NCBI RefSeq assembly: GCF_031143425.1
Contig: NC_090442.1
Coordinates: 422,609,776-422,673,775 of the forward strand
From: Pleurodeles waltl
Lineage: Eukaryota > Chordata > Amphibia > Caudata > Salamandridae
Length of the DNA stretch: 64,000 nt
Reading direction: 5' to 3'
Below, piece after piece: positions 49,379 to 59,393 of the stretch. The translations under genes were made by a program, and so were the position numbers. How positions within the stretch are numbered: the first letter of the stretch is position 1; the number at the start of each line of letters is the position of its first letter. The notes under the pieces are model-generated. The model was not told the origin of the DNA. It searched no databases and saw nothing but the letters and a program-made list of their open reading frames with translations.

Positions 49379-49590
49379 ATGTGGCTGAAGCTCTGCTTCC
49401 TGCTGCTTTATTTATTGGTGCTTTTCGTCCTGTCACTCTTCCTGGTGGCTGTAGCCTGATACAAGACTGGTATGCTGGACAGCTGGTGGACCCGGTCCAC
49501 CTCAACTATCAGAAGCACAGCAGCATTCTGGATCAGCATTCTTGACTGCATGGGCCTGGCCTATTCTGCTCTGCCCGAGAAGGAGGATGT
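49379..49590 (+). pseudogene. RNF103: RNF103 pseudogene fragment (N-terminal coding part)
   Basis: The reading starts MWLKLCFLLLYLLVLFVLSL, the characteristic hydrophobic N-terminus of the ER membrane E3 ligase RNF103. After an in-frame TGA it continues YKTGML. In shifted frames it gives QLVDPVHLNYQK and then MGLAYSALPEKEDV, which match the following RNF103 N-terminal residues. A nonsense codon and two frameshifts make it non-functional. Similarity stops after 49590. It corresponds to the first coding exon only or to a 3'-truncated retrocopy. Confidence 0.75.
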
Positions 49591-49681
49591 GTGATGTCTG
49601 CTGCAGAGATCAGAAGCTGAAATCATACAAACACTCCCTTGCAACAGTTATAGTTACTTCTGCTCTGCATATGTGTTTGAA

Positions 49682-49778
49682 CTAGGGGTGGGCCGCACTC
49701 TGTGGAATTTCACAGAGTTTTTATGTAACTCAGCAAAATTCTGCAGAGTGAAACTCTATGAGTTCTGTTCACCCCTAG
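49682..49778. mobile_element. 97-bp foldback element
   Basis: It begins CTAGGGGTGGGC and ends GTTCACCCCTAG, a terminal inverted repeat of about 12 bp with two mismatches. The interior carries further inverse pairs (for example ACTCTGTGG...CAGAGT). It abuts the left inverted repeat of DIRS-like element C at a CTAG. Confidence 0.5.
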
Positions 49779-50022
49779 AAAACATTCACTTCAGTAACTT
49801 GTTCACATCATTTATTAAGAACCAAACTTCAGCCAATCAGGCAACAGCACCCCTTAGAACACTCCCCACAGAGGCTTCACTTCCTCAGATTTTCTACTGC
49901 ACATCATGTGATGGGAGTTTTCCCAGAGCTCTACTCAGTTCGTTAGAAATGTAATCCTTTTATAAAGACTTCTCCTCAGGAAGAATATTCATCCCACACC
50001 CTCCAAGATCTGACTATTCAAG

Positions 50023-51360
50023 ATGTCAGAAGCAACAAAAAAGGACTTTTCAGACCTTGTGGAACATGTGGGAAGAAGAGGCTACACTTAGAAGACCCAC
50101 ACAAGGAGTGTATTTACTGTCTCCATTTTTCACATAAGGTAAAGGACTGCAAAATATGTTGTATTTTTTCTTCTAAGACACTAAAAGATTTTTTTAAAAA
50201 AGGGGGACGATTCTCATTTGGCTCCAAAAGCTCAAATCTAAAGAGGCTCCTCTTTCTGAGTAGGACAGTGAAAGCCCTGAAAAAGAGACAGATCACATAA
50301 TCGAATACCTTCAGGATCATCAAAAAAGGCACTGAAAAAGATCCATCATGGGTCGTCAAGACAGTTTAGAACATCAATAGACTTCTCTCATAAACAGAAA
50401 AAGGAAAAAGTCTCCTCTGAAAATAGAAGATCCAAGCCTGCCACTCCTTCACCTATTCTGGCATTACATTTAAAGAAGGCATCCTCAATGCCGTCGACTG
50501 AAAAATCTGTCACAGTGACAAGCAAGTTACAGTCTAATTGTTGAATTGATAAAGAAACCATCACCGACAATAAAGGTTACAGTTGGGACATGGATGGCAT
50601 TGTCAAAGACACTGACTATGACGGGGAAAACGCATTCTCACATCTTAAAGCCAGGACACAGGCCTCTCCCACCCACACACTTACGGGATGAAGAAGAGTC
50701 AGATGACAAAGGACCTTTCGGAAGAGCACTTTGCCCTTCGGAATTACATGTTAAATATCAGGAGGAAGATGATGAGGAATACTATGAAGAAGTATATTAT
50801 TCCTCAGGCAACAACAATATGTGAAAAAGTCTGCTCCATATATATACCATACCAATACCAACACTATGTTCACCCTCAGCTTCAAGAGGACATGGCTCAA
50901 ATGTCAATCAGTTTAGTAAATAATGTTCATAGTATGTTGCAGGATTATTACAGGAGGTTTCCAGAATCTACAAAGGTGGCATTTACATCACAGCCAGCAT
51001 GAACACCACAGTCCCATCAAATACAAACCCCCAATAGGCGCACAACATGTTATTTACCTTCGACTATCACACTTAAAAGGATACCAACTTTAAGCATCGA
51101 AGTGCCACCTACAGATGATGTAATGTCCTCGGACAAAGATAGAAAAGAAGGAGAAGTTCCTGACAATCGATCAGCATCCAATGAATATGATAACCATCTA
51201 ATCCCAGGATCAACTCTGCCAGCACCACAACAGGTAGACACTCCTACGGGCAACACTGGTAGATTTCATAATTTGATGGAAAGGGCAGCGAAGAGGTTTC
51301 AACTATCTGATTATAAAACAGTCAGATTGCTAAAACATCTGTCAAAGAAATGCCTATTGT
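50023..51360 (+). pseudogene. gag-like region of DIRS-like element C
   Basis: It starts MSEATKKDFSDLVEHVGRR at 50023 and continues in broken frames rich in acidic, Ser/Thr and Lys residues. Two short open stretches (50546-50824 and 51102-51362) are part of it. The second ends KRFQLSDYKTVRLLKHLSKK, resembling the end of a DIRS first ORF. Function is inferred from position. Confidence 0.5.
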
Positions 51361-52079
51361 AGATTTTATTTAGGAAGAAGGTATAAAAGTAATGAAAAAC
51401 CCTGCTATGTTTTCTGCTGTGTTACTTAGGCTAGATAAAAAAAAATATAAAGCACCAGCAGATTAGCTGGCATGCTTAATTGGTCATCCAAAGCCAGATT
51501 CAGTAGTAACACAATCAGCTCAATGCTGATTCAAAATCAATACACATCTATTTCCACACCACCTGATAGAGAAAGCTGACGCTTGGATAAGAAAGGAAAA
51601 TGTTTTTGCACCATATCAGCGACTATTGTTTGAGACGCCATTTCATTGGATGGTCTCTGTCGCTATGATAGGCAAATGTGGTGAGACATCACCACACACA
51701 TAGATCTCTTGCCTGAAGACGTAAGAGGAAAAGTAAAAGAGATATTTATTACAAGAAAGAAAATAAAACTTCACTGGTCGAAAACCGTGATGACTTGATG
51801 GTGTTGGTTACCCTTTCTTTATCCTGCAATCTTATTAGGGGACAAATCACAAATTATTTATATAAATGGAAACTGATAGCAAGCAACAGATGGGTTGTGG
51901 ATCTAATCACTTACGTTTACACCTTGGGATTCATATTCCCCCAAAAGGCACATCCCCCATTAACCATGATCGGCAATGGTGCAATAGAATGAGTACTGCT
52001 CACCCAGAAAGGACCGGGTTTTTATTCTCAGTTCTTGTTGATAGTAAAAAAAAAACGGAAGAGTGGCAAAAGCTGAACA

Positions 52080-52415
52080 AATATCTAAGGAAACAACCCT
52101 TTTGCATGGTTACTCTGCCAAAGATCCTGCATCTTCTCAATTATGGCGATTATATATCAACATTGGATCTCAAGGATGGTAGGCATCCCAATCCACCCAA
52201 ATCATTGCAAATTCCTAAAATTCAGGGAGGGCAGCACCGATCAATTCAAAATTCTCCCTTTTGGACTGAAATCTTCTCCCCATATTTTCACAAAATGCTT
52301 AGCTCCAGTTGCAGCTCATTCGAGACAGAGGGGTTTTCAGATATTCCCATACCTCGATGATGGGTTGATAAAACCGCCAACTTCTCGTCATGCAACAAAG
52401 GCAACAAGACCCTGA
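52080..52415 (+). pseudogene. reverse transcriptase core of DIRS-like element C
   Basis: Blocks seen in two frames are YISTLDLKD (near 52155), ILPFGLKSSPHIFTKCLAPV (near 52245) and the catalytic IFPYLDDGLI (near 52340), which keeps both aspartates. A one-base shift separates the first block from the rest. The spacing matches DIRS RT. Confidence 0.75.
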
Positions 52416-53149
52416 CTTCCACTAGTCAGCAACCTGGGCCTTGCAGTCAAACCACAGAAATCGTCTCCCAATCCCTCGACAAAGATAATTTTCTTGGGAG
52501 CAGTTCTCAACACAATTCAAGACAAAGAATTTGTGTTGTAATAAATGTGAATAAGACTCAAGCTCTTAGCACAGAGATTATTGAAAAGAAAGTTTGTTTC
52601 AGTTCGCTATCCAAGTCACTCCTCTGGATGATGTCCTCTTGCATTTCACTAGTATCATATTACCACCTCCAAATGTGGCCTTTATAAGAGGAGTTGGACA
52701 AACAACAACTTCAACTTCAAGGGTCATTCGACGACGTAATACAAATCACTCCAAGTACAAAAACACTGATGGATGAAGGACGCAAATCTGGCAATAGGGT
52801 TAGCCTTCCTGCCTCAGATTCCTGAATTTATCACCATGGTTGCGTCCTTAAAGGGGTGGGGCACTTACCTACATGATTCGAGAATCATTGGAAAATGAAC
52901 TCCATACCAGATGAAAATGCTTATAAATCTGCTGGAGCTCAAAGCACTGAGTCTTTAGACATTCCTACTCAGAATAAAAGGTTTGTTAGTATGGATTTGT
53001 ACAAACAACACTTCCAGTCTGCATTATATAAACAAACAAGGGGGTACACAATCACCAGCTGTATCACCACAAGCACAAAAGTTTTAGAAGTGGGTTGTAG
53101 AACAACAGATAACAATTCAGCAATGTTCCAGCATTAACCAATGTTCTAG

Positions 53150-54616
53150 CATATACGTTAAGCAAAACCAACAACAGCTGTCACGAATGGGAGCTCAACC
53201 AGGAAGTCCTGATTAGCATTTCTGATCGTTGGGGCAAACCAAACCAAAATATGTTTGCGACACAGGAAAATCAAAAATACCGGTTCTTCGCAAGTTGGCA
53301 CCCACATCGGTGGTTGTTGGGGAGTGCGTTTTCGATCAGATCGTCAGGGATCTTTGCCTGTTGTTCCCCCAACTGCGCTACTCCCAAGACTTCACAGCAA
53401 AATGAAAAGGAAACTGATAAATGATTGTGATTGCCCTGAGGTGACCCAGACAGTATTGTTTCACAAGACTGCTGCTTCTATCGGAGGAGACTCTCATTCG
53501 CCAGCAACCTCTGCCTACTCTACTGACAATAAACCACAACCAGATCCTTCATCCGAACTCAACATCTTTGTGCTTGTCACCCTGGCTCTTGAATACAATG
53601 AATTTCCAAACCTGAATATCCATCAAAATTGTAGAGAAATTCTTGCAAAAGCCGGAACTGGTACTACGAACCAGACTTACAAGCTGAAATGGGAAGCGTT
53701 TTTGTTGTTGGTGCCAAAAATCAGACGTTCACCCTAGCGGAGCATCTTCAGCCTTATCTGCTGCTTTTAGCAAAATCAGGTTTGACACATACTTCCATTA
53801 AAGTGCACTTAGCAGCAATCTTGAGATCCAGAAGATCGACTGGATCCCCTTCCCTACTGTCTAATAGAGTGATCAAACAGTTCCTTAAAGGCATTTTCAG
53901 AGCCTGTCCTCCAATAAAGGAACCTCCTCCATCTCGAAAACGCAATACATTGCTTGCACAACTGATGAAGGGTCCATTTGAGCCCATTCTCAAAACAGAT
54001 ACGTAAATTTTAACATCGAAAATGGCACTTTTATTAGCTCTCCCATCAGGAAGAAGAGGTAGTGACATTCAAGCATTTACAATTAAAGAACCATTTACAC
54101 AGTTAAAACATAATAGTGTGGTTCTTAGAACCAGTCCCAAGATTTTACCTAAAGTTCTAATAAGTTTTTCTTTTAAATGAACCAGTTGTTTAAATCCATA
54201 CTTCCTGAATCCTCAGAGTGCGGCCAAACAATTGTTGCATACTTTGGGTGTTAAAAGATGCCTCAAATTCTATCTAGACTGTAAAAAACTGTGTAGAAAA
54301 TCAGACCACCTACTTGTTGTGTATGGAAACCATTGTAAGGGTTGTCCAGTTTCTAAGGCAAGTATAGCTCAGTGGACTGCAGCGGCTATCCAGCTTTGTC
54401 ACAGTAACATTGGAAGACATTGACAGATAAAGTAAAAGCACTTTCTACCAGAGCTGCCTCTACTAACACTTTTTGCTGGTGTACCTATTGAGGAAATATG
54501 TCAAGCAGCAACATGGAGGAACAGGCCCATGCTCACACAACACTACTGCCTGAAGTCTTCCGAACAGAGTAATGCAGCTGTGGGACAAGTAGTGTTGCGT
54601 CAACTGTGCCAGTAAG
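53150..54616 (+). pseudogene. RNase H tail and tyrosine recombinase of DIRS-like element C
   Basis: The tail of RNase H reads CHEWELNQEVLISISDRWG (53180-53240). The recombinase core-binding part includes GLTHTSIKVHLAAILRSRR near 53782. The first catalytic arginine block is LALPSGRRGSDIQAF (54033-54080). Next is KSDHLLVVYGNHCKGCPVSK near 54300-54358. ALSTRAASTNTF (54437-54472) stands for the usual H-S-T-R box with histidine replaced by leucine. After a shift, AATWRNRPMLTQHYCLKS carries the nucleophile tyrosine (near 54545). The catalytic change plus shifts imply an inactive enzyme. Confidence 0.75.
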
Positions 54617-54736
54617 GTGAGCCTTGGCTTATTCTATTGCCCACTATCGCCATTATTGTAATTACGATTATGTATGTGTTCTAACTGATAGCTATTCTGA
54701 TTCAAACATGTAAATCTATGAAAGTTCCGATACTGG

Positions 54737-54805
54737 AGAAGAAAATAGGTTACTCACCTGTAACTATAGTTCTCCAGTATTGGTATCTTTCATGGATTCA
54801 CTTGC
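54737..54805 (+). repeat. candidate internal complementary region of DIRS-like element C
   Basis: It reads GAAGAAAATAGGTTACTCAC and onward through TTGGTATCTTTCATGGATTC. It is inverse to about 55055-55130 at roughly four bases in five. In DIRS elements such a segment templates completion of the ends. Confidence 0.65.
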
Positions 54806-55424
54806 AACCCATTCTGCTCTCCATAGAGGCTCCCCTTTTTGCTAAGATGGTTTTTTCCCACTAGTGCTTGAAAATCTGAGGGAGTTAAGCCTCAGTGGGG
54901 AGTGTGCTAAAGGGTGCAGTCCCCTGATTTGCTTCTTAATAAATGATGTAGGAAAGTTATTGAAGTGAATGTTTTCTAGCCATTTTAGGCTATATGCGTC
55001 ACTTTGTACTGCTTTCTCATTACACCTAGGGACTCCCACTTCACCGACAATGAATGATTCAAGCATGTGAATCTGTGAAAGATACCAGTACTGAAGAACT
55101 CAGTTACAAGTAAATAACTAATTTTCTTTCTTAGCATATTTACTCAAGTCACTTATTTACAGTCTTGGTTTCGAAAATATTTGTAATATTTCATCACAGT
55201 ATTAAACTACGGTGAGGTTTTGAATTTTTGTGCACTTAAATTGGTTAGGGTGGGTTAAACAACTATGAAGCAATGGATTGGAGGATAATGAATGTGAATA
55301 AGAGATTGGCAGCCCATCATCAACTGGGTAGTCAGGTTGTAATCTACCTGGTAGTCAAGCTGTCATATTCACAATTACTCTATTTTATCTTCATTGTCAA
55401 ATTACTTTATTTTCTTCTTTGCAG

Positions 55425-55583
55425 TCCGAAAAAGTCCCAAAGGAAGTTATAAATGACCTAAATGAGCAGTTGAATTCAGCAGAGAAAGCGCTGTCTGCAA
55501 AACAACTCCAGATTGATGAAATGAAGCAGACTCTTTATAAGCAAGAAGAAACCTTAGATACCATGTCTCTACTTCGTGCTCAG
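55425..55583 (+). CDS. OPTN: optineurin, exon leading into the UBAN region (4th of 4)
   Basis: This exon is 159 bp (53 codons, phase 0 to phase 0) between TTCTTTGCAG and GTACGG. It reads [20 protein letters not shown], then [20 protein letters not shown], then [13 protein letters not shown]. The KQLQ-x-DEMKQT and LRAQ segments are diagnostic of optineurin and resemble the CC2/UBAN coiled coil of NEMO, which binds linear and K63 ubiquitin chains. The ubiquitin-contact residues themselves lie in the next exon, which is not in the window up to 64000. By remembered human numbering it ends near residue 467. Confidence 0.96.
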
Positions 55584-58500
55584 GTACGGATATATTTCTT
55601 TAGCTTATGAAATTGTATTGTTTCTAACATTTCCTTAGGTAGGATAAATGTGCATAATGGTTTGCAACAGAATGTCTATGTTTTAGGATTTAAGGGGTTA
55701 TTTAAAGTTTGGCAGACTGCAGAACCGTATTTAGAGATCTCCTTCTGTCTTGTAGATCTCTGTGTCTTTAGAGAAGCTGCCACTATAGCAGCTCCTGGGA
55801 GCACATTTTAAGTTTGTTGAGCATCTGCCGTCTTTCATGCAGCTGCTCATTAAAAAAATGTTTGTATTGTTTTTCAGGGGTGTGGCCAGGATGGCCAAGA
55901 TGGCAGCCTTTGTTCTGTGAGCTCATCCTCATTGCTGGCTGTTGTTTAGGGGCCCCCTAAAGGACAGTTGCAGGCTTGAGGCTCATAGAACAGCAACTGA
56001 TGAGGAACACTCACGGAGTAAGCTGCTGAAGCAACTTACAGGCCCACGGTCAAGTACCCCCAGGACAAGCATGATGCCAGCTGCTGTAGCCTATAGGGAG
56101 TGAGCCTGAGAGCGATAACCATCTGGATGTCCCTTGGTGAAGAGCAGATTGGTGGGGGACTATTCCTTCAGAGAAGGTACTCTCCAGTGTCCTTGGCTGG
56201 CCTCCCCAGGTGAGAGGATTGGGCTCGTGTAGCCTGGAAACTTTGCAGATGCTTCCCTGTTGGTACAGACAAGGAGGGACCGTGCAGTGGGCTGCAAAAC
56301 AGCATTGGAGAGTCGTGGCAGCCATGTCCAGTCCAGCTAGCTGGAGCAAGAGACTTTGGGGCAGATAGTGGAGGCCCTTCCTTGCCTGACCTACCAGACA
56401 GCTTGGGGTGGATTTGACCTGTGTTGGGGTGGAAAGGTAGATTTAGCCTTTAGACTCAGACCGGGCCTCACCCCCATTGACCATGTGACCCCCATACCCT
56501 GCGGGCAGTGCATGGTGAGAGCCTGGCTTTTCATCAGTGGCCTGCTGAGTGACTGCTCCCTGGAAGGACACTTTGAGCCAAGAGGAGGGTTGGCCAGCCA
56601 CAGTGACGCTCACACTGACCAAGTCCAGTCCGGATTGTGCTGCTGATTACTACCTGCCAGGGTCCATTTTGAGTGAGCTGGATAATATGGAAGTGCACAC
56701 ACCACAGAGAGGTTTACTGGCTTGGGCACCGGCCATGGGCTAGTGTGGTAACCTTCAGAGGCATGGACGAACAATTGGTTCCACCATCCAACTTGAATGC
56801 CCCCTCCATTCTGCATAGCCTATATACTGTGGTGAAATAAGGTGGACTGCCACACTGTGGCCTCCTGTGTAGGGACAGTGCTGTGGGGGAGTTACAGAAT
56901 GGAGTTTGCTTGTTCCTTGTTAAACTAGGAGTCCTTATCTAGCAGACAGACTGCTTCTCTTCTATTCTGTCCTAGTAGAGATTATGAAACAGGCACTTGA
57001 ATCCACTATTGTGATCATGAGGCACAACAAGCCTACCTCCTCACAGGCACAAACCAGGATCGACAAAAACATTGCCCCATCGTCTGGGACCACCTGGCCT
57101 CCTGGTGACAGATGTCCAGTCTAACACTTCTCTGACTGTTAAAACTATGTTTTACAACCCATACAGGGCTCATGATCAGCGCTGGAGACCAAGACATATC
57201 CTTTTTCTACCAAGAACTCCAAATTGTGGAGGATGAATCACTGAATAGGAGAACACAATGCGAGCAGTGAAGACCACTATATTGCATCTGACTGTGTCAA
57301 AATCCTAGAAGAACGTACGGAGAGCCTCAAAAACACTGTACTGAGAAGTAAACTCCTTCTTGTAGGCTTTTCTAAGGGTGCAGAGGGTTCAACACCAGAG
57401 CAGTTCTTAGAATCTTGGTGTTAGAGGACGGTTCTGACCATCAGGACTGCCCTGATTTTTCGATTTTTGACCACCTAGTTTTTGACTGTTTACTGTGTGG
57501 AAGCCTCCTATGAGGTGACTCCCGCACAATAAACGCATGGTAAAATGGACTGCACGTGTTTACTGCTGGTGTCGCCGTGCTAAGGAAAGGCTGCTGTGGC
57601 GCAGCAAGGCAGGAGGCCCCGGGCAGGTTACATGTGATCATGTGTGCACATGGATGTGCACCCATGTGAGGGCTGTGAGAGGAGGATTCCTAGTGTGCGC
57701 AGCCCTAGAACTGCGCTTAGGTAGTCCTGGTGCAGGAGGAACTATGCAGAGTGGGTGGTGACCTGGAGTAGGTCTCATGAGAGGGGTGTATACATGGGAG
57801 GGAGAGTCAGTGTGCTTACTGTCTTTTCACTGTAGGGACACCCAGTTCAATGCCAATGTCAGGGTGCTTAAGATATTTGCATTGGAGGGATACTCCATTG
57901 AATGTCAATGGGAAAGGAGGGCCTAGGGTGCAACTCCAGTTCTCTGGGGTCCACCGAGACCAGAGTCACACCAAAGTACACTGTAACCTGTAAGAAAAGA
58001 ATGATGCAGTAGGTTCCAGGAGCATAGTTGTACAACTTATGGGTCATCCAGGGATGTCATCTTTCTCTGCCTCAGCTCAGGATTAGGGCCAATTACTGCT
58101 CTGTCCAGTTGCTGGAGCAGGGCCTAGCATCAATCAGCCAGCTGTCATTCCGTGCCAGGAGCAGGCTGGAGAAGCCCTGCGAGGAATGTCAGGTAGGAGG
58201 GGCTGAGACTTTCAGAGCACATGTGGCAACTAACTCCTGGAGGATGCCATCTTGAGCTATCCCAGAAGACTGTGCAAGAAGGAGGGGATGGGAGCAAGGA
58301 AGTAATGTGGCACATCTGGATAGGCCAGAGGTGCAGACCTGCTGGACACTTCCGCCCCCACTTAAAAGGTCCTGCACAGGGGAGAGCTCTCTCTCTTGGC
58401 TGTGCTTCACTGCTGGACACTGGGACTGCAGACGGGCGTCATGGACAACTGGAAGGAAGAACCTCCTGACTGCCCTTGGGGCAGGGACTCTGCCCCTGAA

Positions 58501-58929
58501 GGATCCCAGGCCAGAGAGGTGAATGCCAGGGCCAGGCAAGCTGGCCCCCTTACCCCCCCAGAGGACTAGTTGGGGGGAAGGACTGGGCTAGCGCAAGAAG
58601 AGCGCGCAGCCCAGAAGGAAAAGAGGGAACCCAGAGGAAAGATTGGCGCAGGAGTCAGTGGAACTGGCTCCCTGATGATCTGGGACCCTTCGAGGCCAGG
58701 AGGCCTAAGGAGAGTGCTCCTGGTGGCAAGGGCTTGTCACCAGGAGCGGAACGACGCACGAATGAAGAAAATCGGCCCTTGGGGGCCCGAGATATCACAG
58801 GACAAAGAATGGCGACCTTTGACCTTTGTGAAAGCAGCTACGAAGCGAGTGGAGCTCCGCAGCTGCTTAAGACTGTGCCCCCAGGGTGGGCCAGGGCCTG
58901 GGGTGCTGCCCAGGAAGAAGAGGAGAACA
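55584..58929. other. OPTN intron, unassigned, moderately GC-rich
   Basis: No OPTN exon was found. Many short reading frames on both strands are uninformative. The composition rises steadily in GC from 55880 on, suggesting one or more old repeats that I cannot classify. An AATAAA lies near 57527. Confidence 0.35.
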
Positions 58930-59392
58930 GGGGAGTGTCGTCGCACTCCCCCTCTCTGAAGAAGAAGGGACCCCGGACCCCATCCCGGGGCCCCGTGAAG
59001 CCTGGTCCCGTGTAGGAGGTTGAATGAGGGTGGGTGCCGTCGCGCACCCCCTGCTGCTGTGGAGAGCGGACCCCGGACCCCATCCCGGGGCCCCCGGCGG
59101 CGAAGACAAGCCGGGGAGCGCTGTCGCGCTCCCCGTGAAGAAGGGATGAATGGGGGGGGCGCCGTCGCGCACCCCTCTGCAGAAGGGAAGTCGGGGAGCG
59201 CCGTCGCGCTCCCCGTGAAGATGGTCCCATGGGGCACCGGACCCCATCCCGGGGCCCTGAGAAGAGGCGGGAGTGGGGGTGCGCCATCGCGCACCCCCAG
59301 CCGAAGAAAAGTCGGGGAGCGCCGTCGCGCTCCCTGTGAATATGGCCAGAGGGGCCCTGGACCCCATCCCGGGGCCCCGCGCAGAAGAGTCA
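58930..59392. repeat. GC-rich hairpin array, left part
   Basis: Two kinds of hairpin alternate. Type A has stems such as GGGGAGCGC with GCGCTCCCC (58930-58951, 59032-59050, 59113-59134, 59153-59175, 59193-59214, 59275-59298, 59314-59335). Type B is GGACCCCATCCCGGGGCCC (near 58973, 59069, 59239, 59359), whose ends pair with upstream GGGGCC where present. The long open frames on both strands here (up to 218 codons) come from the lack of AT-rich stops. The array resumes at 62034. Confidence 0.8.
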
Positions 59393-59393
59393 A

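Larger units (their letters stand above)
49779..55130 (+). mobile_element. DIRS-like retrotransposon C, nearly full length, decayed ORFs
   Basis: The left inverted terminal repeat is 49775-49895. Its inverse lies at 54858-54983, sharing AGAAAACATTCACTTCA, CATCATTTATTAAGAA and CCTCAGATTTTC. Between them, on the plus strand, are a gag-like region, RT, RNase H and tyrosine recombinase. Just after the recombinase, 54737-54805 is inversely repeated at about 55055-55130. That fits the DIRS internal complementary region pairing with the outer terminal repeat. All ORFs contain stops or shifts. The left repeat lacks the outer part present on the right. Confidence 0.8.

Noticed and set aside
58737..59393. 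Long open frames on both strands of the GC-rich array (up to 218 codons)
   Set aside because: They lie wholly in hairpin repeat units, overlap in several frames, encode low-complexity Pro/Gly/Arg text, and are explained by lack of AT-rich stop codons.
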